From: Actinophytocola sp.
GTDB taxonomy: Bacteria > Actinomycetota > Actinomycetes > Mycobacteriales > Pseudonocardiaceae
Assembly (NCBI RefSeq): GCF_009379765.1
Contig: NZ_WHTD01000008.1
Span: forward strand, 1-64,000
DNA: 64,000 nt
Direction of reading: 5' to 3'
Shown in pieces: positions 46,758-55,551 of this stretch. How positions within the stretch are numbered: position 1 is the stretch's first letter; each line of letters starts with the position of its first letter. Below the pieces are notes generated by a model. That model did not search any database. It was not told the origin of the DNA and saw only the letters and a program-made list of their open reading frames with translations. A program made the translations under genes and the position numbers.

Positions 46758-48229
46758 CAGATCACTCCGTCCGCGCGTAGGGCCGCGAGCGTGGTCTCGT
46801 CGAGGCCGAGCTCGGCGAACACCGTCGCGTTGTCGGCGCCGCGGGGTGGGCCCGCGTGCTCGACGGTGTGCTCGCGGCTCGGGAACTTCGGCACGACGCC
46901 CTGCATCAGCACCGGGCCGAGCACGTCGTCGGCCACCTCGATGAGGTCGCCCCTGGCCTGGAACTGCGGGTCGGCCACGATGTCCTCGGCGGAGTACACC
47001 TGCTGGTGCACCGCGTCCGCCTCGGCGAGGCGCTTCTCGAGCGTGGCGTAGTCCCACTTGGCGGCCCAGATGTGCAGCAGCTCGTCGCACTCGTCGAGGA
47101 ACTCGACCACCGCGGCCGGGTCGCTCATCATCACGCCCGCGTCGACGCGGGCCATCTGCGGCACGGCCTCGGCGGCCTGCAGGATGCGCCGGATCGCCGC
47201 CGGGCCCACCGCGCTCACCACGAACCACCTGCCGTCCGCGGACCGGAAGAGGTTGCGCAGCACGCCGTGGCTGGTGAGCTTGTTGCCCGGCCGGTGCGGC
47301 GCGGTGCCGAACTGGTGGTAGCTCGCGATCTGGGTCGGGATGATCCGGAACAGGCCCTCGAACAGCGCGATGTCGACGACCTCGACGCCGGTGGCCGGAC
47401 CGTTGTGCCCGCGGCCCCACAGCGCGGCCATGATCCCGAACGCGCCGAACGTGGCCGCGACGCCGTCCGCGAGCGTGGTCGACGGGAAGGTCGGCGGGCC
47501 GTCCGACTCGCCGTTGAGGTGGGCGAACCCGCTGATCGCCTCCGCGATCGTGCCGAACCCGGGGCGGCCGCTGACCGGACCGCTCTGGCCGAACCCGGAG
47601 ATCCGCAGCATCACCGCGTCGACCCCGGCCGCGGTCAGGTCGGCCGGGCCCAGGCCCCACTTCTCCAGCGTGCCGGGGCGGAAGTTCTCGCAGATGACGT
47701 CCGCGTCCCTGGCCAGCTCGACGGCGAGCTCGCGGCCGCGCCCGGTGTTGATGTCGAGCGTGATCACCCGCTTGCCGCGCTGGATGACCGACCACCACAT
47801 GGACTGCTCGCCCTTGCGCGGCAGCATGGTCCGGATCGAGGTCTTGGTCGGGTGCTCGACGGCGATCACGTCCGCGCCGAGGTCGGCGAGCAGGCTCGCG
47901 GACAGCGCGCCGGAGTACTGGTGGGACAGGTCGAGCACGCGCAACCCGGCGAGAATCGGCCCGCCCGCCAGCCCCCCCGAGCCACCCCAAGGCCCCGCCG
48001 CGTCACCCCGCGACGTGGCCGTGTCGCCCGCTGGCGTCGATGAGTCGTCCCGTGGCGTAGCCGTGTCGCCCGCTGGCGTAGTCGTGTCGTCTGGTGGCGT
48101 GGCCGTGTCGCCCGCTGGCGTGGTCGTGCTGTCCCGTGGCGTGGCCGTGTCGTCCGCTGGCGTGGCCATGTCGTCTGGTGGCGTGGCTGTGTCGTCCGGC
48201 TGTGTCGTCGGTTCGCTGGTCACGGTCAT
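46757..48229 (-). CDS. CaiB/BaiF CoA-transferase with Thr/Pro/Asp heptad-repeat N-terminus
   Basis: MTVTSEPTTQPDDTATPPDDMATPADDTATPRDS..., GLRVLDLSHQYSGALSASLLADLGADVIAVEHPTKTSIRTML. Confidence 0.9.
   Translation of the reverse strand: MTVTSEPTTQPDDTATPPDDMATPADDTATPRDSTTTPAGDTATPPDDTTTPAGDTATPRDDSSTPAGDTATSRGDAAGPWGGSGGLAGGPILAGLRVLDLSHQYSGALSASLLADLGADVIAVEHPTKTSIRTMLPRKGEQSMWWSVIQRGKRVITLDINTGRGRELAVELARDADVICENFRPGTLEKWGLGPADLTAAGVDAVMLRISGFGQSGPVSGRPGFGTIAEAISGFAHLNGESDGPPTFPSTTLADGVAATFGAFGIMAALWGRGHNGPATGVEVVDIALFEGLFRIIPTQIASYHQFGTAPHRPGNKLTSHGVLRNLFRSADGRWFVVSAVGPAAIRRILQAAEAVPQMARVDAGVMMSDPAAVVEFLDECDELLHIWAAKWDYATLEKRLAEADAVHQQVYSAEDIVADPQFQARGDLIEVADDVLGPVLMQGVVPKFPSREHTVEHAGPPRGADNATVFAELGLDETTLAALRADGVI
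48005..48200. repeat. In-frame 21-nt minisatellite
   Basis: About nine degenerate GTGTCGCCCGCTGGCGTNGNC-type units encoding (T/M)ATP(P/A/R)(D/G)(D/S). Confidence 0.85.
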
Positions 48230-49491
48230 TCCGCCGCCTCCACCCTCGCCGCTGTCGTGGCCGCTGTCGTGGCCGCCGTCCTGGCCACCACGCCGGCGTC
48301 CACCAGCGCGTCGATGCGCTCCCGGTCCAGGCCGAGGAGCTTGCCCAGCACCTCGTCGGTGTGCTCGCCCATCACCGGCGGGACCGTCGCCGGGCCGGGC
48401 CGCCACCGGTCGGACTCCACCGGCAGCTTGATCACGTCCAGCTCGGCTCCCTCGATCCGCCGCACGATCCCGTTGTGCACGGCCTGTTCCGAGGCGATCG
48501 CGTCGTGCAGCTCGAGCACGGGGCTGTTCGGCACGTCCGCCTCCTCCAGTGCGGCCAGCCACTCGGCACGGGTCCGGCCGCGGAAGATCTCCTCCAGAGT
48601 GGACATCAGGATGTCCCGGTGCGCCAGCCGGTCGGCGTTGGAGGTGAACCGCGGGTCGTCCTTCCACTCCGGCCGCCCGACCGCGTCGCACAGCCGGCGC
48701 CAGAACCCGTTGGTGAACGCGCCGACCATCACGTACTGCCCGTCGGCGCACAGGAATGCCTGGTACGGCACGATCTGCGCGTGCCCGCGGCCCAGCCGGG
48801 GGATCGTCTTGCCGAGGGTGGCGACCGACGGGATGTAGTTGGCCATCATCGCCATCGACGCGTCCAGCATCGCGATCTCGACGTGCTGGCCCTCGGGCAG
48901 CGCGTCCCGGCGGTGCAGCGCGGCGAGGATGCCGGCCAGCGCGAACAGCCCGGTCGCGTAGTCGGAGATCGGCGCGCCGATGCGCACCGGGCCGCCGCCC
49001 ACCTCGCCGGTGATGCCCATCAGGCCGGACACCGACTGCATGATGATGTCGTTGGCCGGCCGGTCGCGCCACGGCCCGGTCGGGCCGAACGCGGAGATCG
49101 AGCAGTAGACCAGGCCCTCGCGCACCTTGCGCAGGTCCTCGTAGCCGAGCCGGTGCCGGTCGAGCACGCCCGGCCGGAAGTTCTGCACGACGATGTCGCA
49201 GGTGCGGGCGAGGCCCGTGGCGAGCTCCCGGCCGTCCTCGGTGGACAGGTCGATGAGGACGGACTTCTTGTTGCGGTTCAACGCGAGGTAGTAGTCCGAC
49301 TCGATGGGGCCGAGCATCGGCTCGCCCATGTACCGCGCGCCGTCCCCCCGCCCCGGCTTCTCGACCTTGACCACCTCGGCACCGAGGTCGGCCAGGAACA
49401 TCGTCGCGAACGGCCCGGCCGCCGCGTGCGAGAAGTCGAGCACGCGCAGGCCGTCCAGCGGCAGGGCGGCCTGCGCCGACGTCGTTGCCAC
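48226..49491 (-). CDS. CaiB/BaiF CoA-transferase family protein
   Basis: LDGLRVLDFSHAAAGPFATMFLADLGAEVVKVEKPGRGDGARYMGEP, ALNRNKKSVLIDLSTEDGRELATGLARTCDIVVQNFRPGVLDRHRLGYEDL. Confidence 0.93.
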   Translation of the reverse strand: MATTSAQAALPLDGLRVLDFSHAAAGPFATMFLADLGAEVVKVEKPGRGDGARYMGEPMLGPIESDYYLALNRNKKSVLIDLSTEDGRELATGLARTCDIVVQNFRPGVLDRHRLGYEDLRKVREGLVYCSISAFGPTGPWRDRPANDIIMQSVSGLMGITGEVGGGPVRIGAPISDYATGLFALAGILAALHRRDALPEGQHVEIAMLDASMAMMANYIPSVATLGKTIPRLGRGHAQIVPYQAFLCADGQYVMVGAFTNGFWRRLCDAVGRPEWKDDPRFTSNADRLAHRDILMSTLEEIFRGRTRAEWLAALEEADVPNSPVLELHDAIASEQAVHNGIVRRIEGAELDVIKLPVESDRWRPGPATVPPVMGEHTDEVLGKLLGLDRERIDALVDAGVVARTAATTAATTAARVEAAE

Positions 49492-49521
49492 AGTGGTGGT
49501 TCCCTCTCTGGTTGGGGCGTC

Positions 49522-50118
49522 TCAGCGCGAGTACGCGGACCTCGGCGCGACCGCCTCCTGGTACGCCTGCGCCACCTCCTCGGCGGGACGGGTCAGGCCG
49601 AAGACGACCTCGTCGTAAGCCTCGTCGGTCAGCGCGCGCATCTCCTCGTCGGAGATCTGCCCGATGGGGTGGGGCAGGATCTGGATGGCGACCATGCCGA
49701 GGCCCAGTGCGGTCACCTCCGCTCTCGCCTTGTAGCCGAACGGCTCGGTGACCACCGAGACCGTGGGGATGCCGAGCTTTTCCAGGGTCACGCCGTCGTG
49801 GACACTCCACGAGCTGCACGAGCCTCAATCACCGAACGCGGTGACGACCAGGTCGCAGGTCCGCATCTCCTCGAGGACCTCGGGCTCCATCGGCTTGCTC
49901 GCCGTGGGCTTGGCCGCGTGGACGAACTCGATGCCGGTGTGCCGGGACCCGAGCAGCTCCTCGAGCCGGCGCAGGTAGATGTCGGCGTTCACCTTCGAGT
50001 TCCACAGCAGCCCGATGCGCTTGCCGTCGAGCGAGTCCGGCCGGCGGGACAGCCCGCCCTCGCCGCCCGGCGCCGCCCCGGGATCGGGGGTTGGGCGATA
50101 GACACGGTACGTGGTCAC
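49522..50118 (-). CDS. UGSC-motif selenoprotein no. 4 (TGA at 49825-49827 read as Sec)
   Basis: ...MRTCDLVVTAFGD-U-GSCSSWSVHDGVTLEKLGIPTVSVVTEPFGYKARAEVTALGLG...; 199 codons in one frame. Confidence 0.92.
49796..49812 (-). promoter_or_regulatory. Putative bacterial SECIS hairpin no. 4
   Basis: TCGTGG-AGTGT-CCACGA, perfect 6 bp stem, starting 15 nt after the T of UGA. Confidence 0.75.
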
Positions 50119-50135
50119 GAGCTGACCTCCCGCCT

Positions 50136-50156
50136 GGTTAATACTATATATTCGAG
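50136..50156 (-). promoter_or_regulatory. AT-rich promoter/operator box
   Basis: GGTTAATACTATATATTCGAG upstream of UGSC no. 4 operon. Confidence 0.5.
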
Positions 50157-50214
50157 CCTATGTCGTTGATCCGTGAGTGTCAATGAACCGCTGGTGACCT
50201 GCGTTTTGGAGACT

Positions 50215-50670
50215 TCAGCGGTGGATGATCGTCCACCGCTCGGTCCGTCGCGGACCGTCGGCGGCGCGGTACTCGGTGGCGGTGGTGACGAGGAGCATCG
50301 GGCCGTCCCGGCCCTGCTTCTCGGTCACCGACTCGAACGTCGTGACCGCCTCGACGGTCTCGCCCGCGCGGATGGGCGCGTGGAAGTCGACCGAGCAGCC
50401 GCCCATGAGCCGGCGGCGCAGCGCCGGGTGGTCGATCACGACCTCGCCCGGCCGGTGGCGCCTGCCGTCGACGCCGACGTCACCGCCGACCGCGAAGGGC
50501 GGCAGGAACAGCGCGGGCGCCACCGTCGGGTCGGCGGGCCGGGGCAGGCCGACCGCCTCGGCGTAGCGCAGGATGTCGGCCGCGTGCACCTCGACCCGCG
50601 TCGGTGCCCAGGCCCGCTGCCCGACGAGCGCCTCGAGCGTCCTGCGCGCGTCGTCCCAGCCTGTGTTCAC
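50215..50670 (-). CDS. MaoC/FAS1-like dehydratase subunit
   Basis: LVGQRAWAPTRVEVHAADILRYAEAVGLPRPADPTVAPALFLPPFAVGGD, GGCSVDFHAPIRAGETVEAVTTF. Confidence 0.78.
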   Translation of the reverse strand: MNTGWDDARRTLEALVGQRAWAPTRVEVHAADILRYAEAVGLPRPADPTVAPALFLPPFAVGGDVGVDGRRHRPGEVVIDHPALRRRLMGGCSVDFHAPIRAGETVEAVTTFESVTEKQGRDGPMLLVTTATEYRAADGPRRTERWTIIHR

Positions 50671-51725
50671 GGTGTGCCCCCTGTGGACTCGAGTGCGGCG
50701 CGGTAGATCTCTACGGCCCGGTCCTCCCGGGCGTAGTCGAACGCGTGCTCGCCGAGCGACAGTTCCTCCGTGGACCCGCGGGCGACGGGGTGCTCGGCCA
50801 GCCACCGCGCGGCGCGCCGGGTCGCCTCGGTGACACCCACGACGTCCCGGTAGCCGAGGGCGCGGATCGCGCCGAGGTCGAAGACGGTGTTCTGGCGCAA
50901 CGCGAACGGGTTGCGGCACGGGCTCGCGGACAGCGGCACCGGCACGACGTCGAACGCGTGGCCGAGCGCGTCCGCGACGGTCGCGGCGATCGCGGCGACG
51001 CTCAGCACGTGCTCGTCGCCGACGTTGAAGGTGCGGCCCGCAGCGCCCGGGTGGGTCATCGTGAGCAGCACCGCCGCCGCGAGGTTCTCGGCGTAGCCGC
51101 GCTGGGGCAGCATCAGCCCGTCGCCCTCGAGCGCGAGAGCGCGGCGGCCGTCGAGCACCCGGCGCACGAAGTACCACTCGAACGGGATGTAGGCGTGCGG
51201 GCCGTAGACCATCGTGTAGCGCAGGATCGCCGCCTCGAACGCGCCGCGGGCCTCGGCGTCGGCGACGAGCCGCTCGTTGCGCTGCACCCCGGCGCTCAGC
51301 TTGTCGCCCGGCAGGTCGGCGAGCGGGCGCGGGGGCGGGTCGCCCTCGCGCAGCGGCAGCGGGTGGCCCGTGCCGCCCACGGGCACCTTCCAACCGGTGT
51401 ACGCGGGCAGCCCGGTCACCGCGACCAGCCGCCCGACCCGGCCGGACAGCACGGTGACCACGTGTCGCAGCCGGCCGGAGGTCGAGACCGCGACGTCGAA
51501 CTCCCGGCCGGCCACGGCCGCGCGCAGGTCGGGGAGCTCGGTCGGGTCGGCGTGCAGGTGCTCGACCTCGCCGCCGAAGTCGACCTCGTGCGCGCCGGTG
51601 TGCAGGATCGTCACCCGGTCGCCCTCGGCCAGCAGCCGGCGCACCACGGCGTACCCGGTCGGCCCGGTACCGCCGACGACGAGCACGGACTGCGCGGGCC
51701 CGGACTTCGCGGGCACCGATCTCAT
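50667..51725 (-). CDS. NAD-dependent epimerase/dehydratase (extended SDR)
   Basis: VLVVGGTGPTGYAVVRRLLAEGDRVTILHTG, ILRYTMVYGPHAYIPFEWYFVRRVLDGRRALALEGDGLMLPQRGYAENLAAAVLLTM. Confidence 0.87.
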   Translation of the reverse strand: MRSVPAKSGPAQSVLVVGGTGPTGYAVVRRLLAEGDRVTILHTGAHEVDFGGEVEHLHADPTELPDLRAAVAGREFDVAVSTSGRLRHVVTVLSGRVGRLVAVTGLPAYTGWKVPVGGTGHPLPLREGDPPPRPLADLPGDKLSAGVQRNERLVADAEARGAFEAAILRYTMVYGPHAYIPFEWYFVRRVLDGRRALALEGDGLMLPQRGYAENLAAAVLLTMTHPGAAGRTFNVGDEHVLSVAAIAATVADALGHAFDVVPVPLSASPCRNPFALRQNTVFDLGAIRALGYRDVVGVTEATRRAARWLAEHPVARGSTEELSLGEHAFDYAREDRAVEIYRAALESTGGTP

Positions 51726-52078
51726 GGGCGCACCAGCGCCGACCCGCTGACCACCGTGGTGCCGGCGCCGTCGCGGATCCACAGCCGGGCCTCGCCGGTG
51801 CCCCGGTCCAGCGTGCCGCCGCAGACAAGGTCCGTGTCGACCGGCACGACCGCGTGGTTGCGCCACTCCAGGTGCTCGAGCGGGCCCGCGCCGCCGAGCA
51901 GCCGCACCAGGTAGGTGCCGAGCAGCGGCCCCTGTACGATCGACCGCTCGAGACCCTCGGCGCGGGCCCGCTCGTGGTCGAAGTGCAGGAGCTGGAACTC
52001 CCACATCGCCGCGGCGTAGCGCACGGTGTCGAGCAGCCCAGGACGCAGGCGCAGCTCCGGCAGGTCGTCGGTGGTCAC
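51722..52078 (-). CDS. MaoC-like acyl dehydratase (hot-dog)
   Basis: YAAAMWEFQLLHFDHERARAEGLERSIVQGPLLGTYLVRLLG, complements the subunit at 50215. Confidence 0.75.
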   Translation of the reverse strand: MTTDDLPELRLRPGLLDTVRYAAAMWEFQLLHFDHERARAEGLERSIVQGPLLGTYLVRLLGGAGPLEHLEWRNHAVVPVDTDLVCGGTLDRGTGEARLWIRDGAGTTVVSGSALVRP

Positions 52079-52088
52079 CCTGGCTCCT

Positions 52089-52970
52089 TCACTTCAGGTA
52101 CGGGTCCCAGCGGTCCTGCAGGCCGTCGCCGAGCATGTTGGCGCCGAGCACGAGCGCGACCAGCGCGATGCCCGGGAACGCCGGGAACCACCAGGCGAGC
52201 GCGAGGTAGTTGCGTGAGTCGCTCAGCATCTGGCCCCAGGACGGGGTGTTCGGGTCGACGCCGAGGCCGAGGAAGGACAGCGAGGCCTCGGCGATGATGA
52301 ACCAGGCGAAGTTGAACGTCGTGATCACGATGATCGACGAGCGCACGTTGGGCAGGATGTGCCGCAGCAGGATCCGGGTGTGCCCGGCGCCGAGCGCGCG
52401 GGCGCCGTCGACGAACTGCCGCTGAGCGATCGACATCGCCTCGCCGCGGACCACCCTGGCGAAGAGGATCCAGCCGCCGACGATCAGCACCGCGACGATG
52501 TTGCCGACGCCGCGCCCGATCGCGGCCACCACGACGATCGCGAGCGCCAGGAACGGGAACGACTGCTGGATCTCGGCGATCATCGTGACGATCGCGTCGA
52601 AGACGCCCCGGAAGTACCCGGCGAGCAGCCCGATCGTCACGCCGATCAGGCCCGCGCCGAGCACCGCGAGCCCGCCGACGATCAGCGAGATCCGCGCGCC
52701 GTAGATCACCCGGCTGAGCACGTCCCGGCCGAGGTGGTCGGTGCCGAGCACGTGGTCGCTCGTGCCGGTGCCGACCCACGCGGGCGGTGCGAGCCGGTGC
52801 GCCAGGTCGATCGCGTTCGGGTCGTGCGGGGCCAGCAGCGGCGCGAAGACCGCCACGAGCACGATCGGCACCACGAGCACCAGGCCGACGGTGATCTGCA
52901 GCCGCCCGGCCCTGCGGACCCGCCGGGTTCTCGTGGCCGCCGCGGGCATCCGGATCGCGAGGTCGGCCAT
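52089..52970 (-). CDS. Dipeptide/oligopeptide ABC transporter permease (DppC/OppC type)
   Basis: LGTDHLGRDVLSRVIYGARISLIVGGLAVLGAGLIGVTIGLLAGYFRG, FIIAEASLSFLGLGVDPNTPSWGQMLSDSRNYL. Confidence 0.92.
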   Translation of the reverse strand: MADLAIRMPAAATRTRRVRRAGRLQITVGLVLVVPIVLVAVFAPLLAPHDPNAIDLAHRLAPPAWVGTGTSDHVLGTDHLGRDVLSRVIYGARISLIVGGLAVLGAGLIGVTIGLLAGYFRGVFDAIVTMIAEIQQSFPFLALAIVVVAAIGRGVGNIVAVLIVGGWILFARVVRGEAMSIAQRQFVDGARALGAGHTRILLRHILPNVRSSIIVITTFNFAWFIIAEASLSFLGLGVDPNTPSWGQMLSDSRNYLALAWWFPAFPGIALVALVLGANMLGDGLQDRWDPYLK

Positions 52971-53887
52971 CAGGTCCTCCGCAGACGCGGGTCGAGGAAG
53001 GTGTAGGCCAGGTCGAGCACCATGTAGGTGAGCACCACCACGAGCGCCACCATGAACACCGCGCCCTGCACCACCGGGAAGTCACGGGAGAGCACTCCGT
53101 CGACCATCAGCCGGCCGACCCCCGGCCAGGCGAACACCACCTCGGTCACCAGCGCGCCGCCCATGAGCGTGGAGAACATGTAGGCGGTGAGCGTGAGGAT
53201 CGAGATGCCGCTGTTCTTCAGCGCGTGCACGCCGACCACCCGGGTCGTGCGCAACCCCTTGGCGTGCGCGGTCTGGGTGTACTCGGCCGACAGCGACTCG
53301 ATCATGCTCGCCCTGGCGATGCGGGTCGTGTTCGCCAGCGAGAACGCGCCGAGCGTCGCCGCGGGCAGGATCAGGTGCTCGATGCCGCCGCTGCCGGAGG
53401 AGGGGAGCCACTGGAGCGTCACCGCGAAGATCAGGATCGCGATGATGCCCAGCCAGAACGTCGGCACCGACTGCCCGATGAGCGCGCCGCCGACCACGAC
53501 CTTGTCCGGCCAGCGGCGGCGCATCCGGGCGGCGAACGAGCCGAGCAGCGTGCCGCCGACGGTCGCGATGAGCACGGCGGCGCCGGTCAGCTCCAGCGTG
53601 GCCGGCAGCCGCTCGAACACGATGTCGGCCACCGGCCGCTGCTGCAGGTAGGACTGACCGAAGTCCAGCCGGGCGAACCGGCCGAGGAACAGCAGGTACT
53701 GCACCAGCACCGGCTTGTCCAGGCCGAGGTCCGCGCGGACCGCGTCCCGCTGCTCGTCTGTGGCGACGTCCGGCAGCATGAGCGCCACCGGATCGCCGCC
53801 GAGCCGCTGGAGCAGGAAGATCACGGTCAGCGCGCCCCAGATGACCACGATCATCCTGGGGATCCGCCGGAGCAGGTAGCCGGCCAT
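52970..53887 (-). CDS. Dipeptide/oligopeptide ABC transporter permease (DppB/OppB type)
   Basis: AGYLLRRIPRMIVVIWGALTVIFLLQRLGGDPVALMLP, IARASMIESLSAEYTQTAHAKGLRTTRVVGVHALKNS. Confidence 0.92.
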   Translation of the reverse strand: MAGYLLRRIPRMIVVIWGALTVIFLLQRLGGDPVALMLPDVATDEQRDAVRADLGLDKPVLVQYLLFLGRFARLDFGQSYLQQRPVADIVFERLPATLELTGAAVLIATVGGTLLGSFAARMRRRWPDKVVVGGALIGQSVPTFWLGIIAILIFAVTLQWLPSSGSGGIEHLILPAATLGAFSLANTTRIARASMIESLSAEYTQTAHAKGLRTTRVVGVHALKNSGISILTLTAYMFSTLMGGALVTEVVFAWPGVGRLMVDGVLSRDFPVVQGAVFMVALVVVLTYMVLDLAYTFLDPRLRRT

Positions 53888-53891
53888 CGGC

Positions 53892-55439
53892 TCAGCCGGT
53901 CCGCTTCGCGTCGAACAGGTTGATGTAGGTCGAGGGCAGGAACTCCACCCCCTGCACGCTCGGGTCCACCGCGTAGAGCCCGGGGTCGGAGTGGAAGGCG
54001 ACGAAGAACGCCTGCTCCTGGGCGTAGGCGGAGAGCTCCGCGAGGTAGTCGCCGCGCTCCTTGGTGTCGGTGATCGTGAAGCTCTGGTCGAGCATCTGGT
54101 CGAGCTTCTTGTCCGCGTCGATCTTGCGGATGTTGTCGCTGCGGAAGATCTCCAGCGTCCAGGACAGGTCGTAGGCCGGCGCGTCCTGGATGGACCAGTA
54201 GTTGATCGGGCCCCAGCTGCCGGCGTAGAGCCGGTCGAGCCACGCGCCGCTCTCCATGGGGTTCTGCTTGACCTTGATGCCGACGGCGTCGAGGTAGCCC
54301 GAGATCGCCTGGCAGATCTCCTTGTCCCGGTAGTACCGGCCGAGCGGGTAGTCGAAGGCGACCTCCACCCCGTTGGGGTAGCCCGCTTCCTTCAGCAGCT
54401 CCTTGGCCTTGTCCGGGTCGTAGGGCCGGGACTTGAGGTCGGCGTTGTAGCCGACGGAGTCCTTGCCGACCAGCTGACCGGAGAGGTCCTTGCCGTAGCC
54501 CTGGGTGATCGAGTCGAGCAGTGCCTTCTTGTCGATGGCGTAGTCGATCGCCTGGCGGACCCGGACGTCCTTGAGCGGGGTGTTCGTCGTGGTCTGGAAG
54601 AAGATGCTCGAGCTCTGCCCGGACGGGACCGAGACCAGCTTCTTGCCGCCGGCCTCGACCTGGTCGGCGAAGTCGGGCAGCACCCGGTAGGCGACGTCGA
54701 TGTCGCCGGCCAGCAACGCGGAGACGCGGGTGGACTCCTCCGGGACCGAGCGCAGCTCGACCCGCTTGAGCTGGGGCACCGTGCCCCAGAAGTCGGCGTT
54801 GGGGGAGAGCACGGCCTTCTCGCCGGGGGAGAAGCTGTCGAGCTTGAACGGGCCGGAGCCGATCGGCTTGGTGACGAGCGCGCCGGGGTTCTCCTGGGTG
54901 TACTTCGGCGGGACCAGCCAGACGACCGAGGTGCGGGTGGGCCAGTTGCCGACCGGGGTGGAGAGGTAGAAGTCGATGGTCAGCGGGTCGATGATCTCCA
55001 TCTTCTGGAGGGCCTCGATGCGCACCCGCCACGGGGTCTTCTTGTCGTCGAGCGCGCGCTGGAAGGTGTAGCGCACGGCCTCGGCGTCGAGCGGCTCGCC
55101 GTTGGTGAACGTGACGCCCTCGCGGAGCTTGAACCGCCAGTGCTTGGCGTCGATCGCCTCGAAGGACTCGGCCGCCCACGGTTCGGGCGCGCCGTTGTCG
55201 GTGCTGACCAGGGTGTCGTAGACGAAGCGCCAGTAGGTGTAGTCGGAGGTGGTCGTGGCGCTGATGGGGTCGTAGTTCGGGGTGACGTGGTCCATGCCGA
55301 TGATCAGCGACTGGTCGGCGCTGCGGCCGCCCGCGTCACCGCCGCCGCCGCCGCAGCCGGCCGCGATCAGCGCGACAGCGGTGGTGAGTACGAGGAGTCG
55401 AGGACCGTTGTTCCGCCGCCGCACAGGTGGGAAGTGCAC
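53892..55439 (-). CDS. Dipeptide/oligopeptide-type ABC substrate-binding lipoprotein
   Basis: VLTTAVALIAAGCGGGG, ESFEAIDAKHWRFKLREGVTFTNGEPLDAEAVRYTFQRALD, PYDPDKAKELLKEAGYPNGVEVAF. Confidence 0.9.
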   Translation of the reverse strand: MHFPPVRRRNNGPRLLVLTTAVALIAAGCGGGGGDAGGRSADQSLIIGMDHVTPNYDPISATTTSDYTYWRFVYDTLVSTDNGAPEPWAAESFEAIDAKHWRFKLREGVTFTNGEPLDAEAVRYTFQRALDDKKTPWRVRIEALQKMEIIDPLTIDFYLSTPVGNWPTRTSVVWLVPPKYTQENPGALVTKPIGSGPFKLDSFSPGEKAVLSPNADFWGTVPQLKRVELRSVPEESTRVSALLAGDIDVAYRVLPDFADQVEAGGKKLVSVPSGQSSSIFFQTTTNTPLKDVRVRQAIDYAIDKKALLDSITQGYGKDLSGQLVGKDSVGYNADLKSRPYDPDKAKELLKEAGYPNGVEVAFDYPLGRYYRDKEICQAISGYLDAVGIKVKQNPMESGAWLDRLYAGSWGPINYWSIQDAPAYDLSWTLEIFRSDNIRKIDADKKLDQMLDQSFTITDTKERGDYLAELSAYAQEQAFFVAFHSDPGLYAVDPSVQGVEFLPSTYINLFDAKRTG

Positions 55440-55522
55440 CGCTGCCTCCTTTGCCAGCGTCAGGAGGGCACCGCGCCGCTCCAAGCAGGGGGCGTTCCGC
55501 GTGCGTTGCCCGGGTCCTAAGG

Positions 55523-55548
55523 AGACTATATATCGTCTATCATAGTGT
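55523..55548. promoter_or_regulatory. AT-rich promoter/operator box (divergent)
   Basis: AGACTATATATCGTCTATCATAGTGT between starts 55439(-) and 55552(+). Confidence 0.6.
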
Positions 55549-55551
55549 CCA

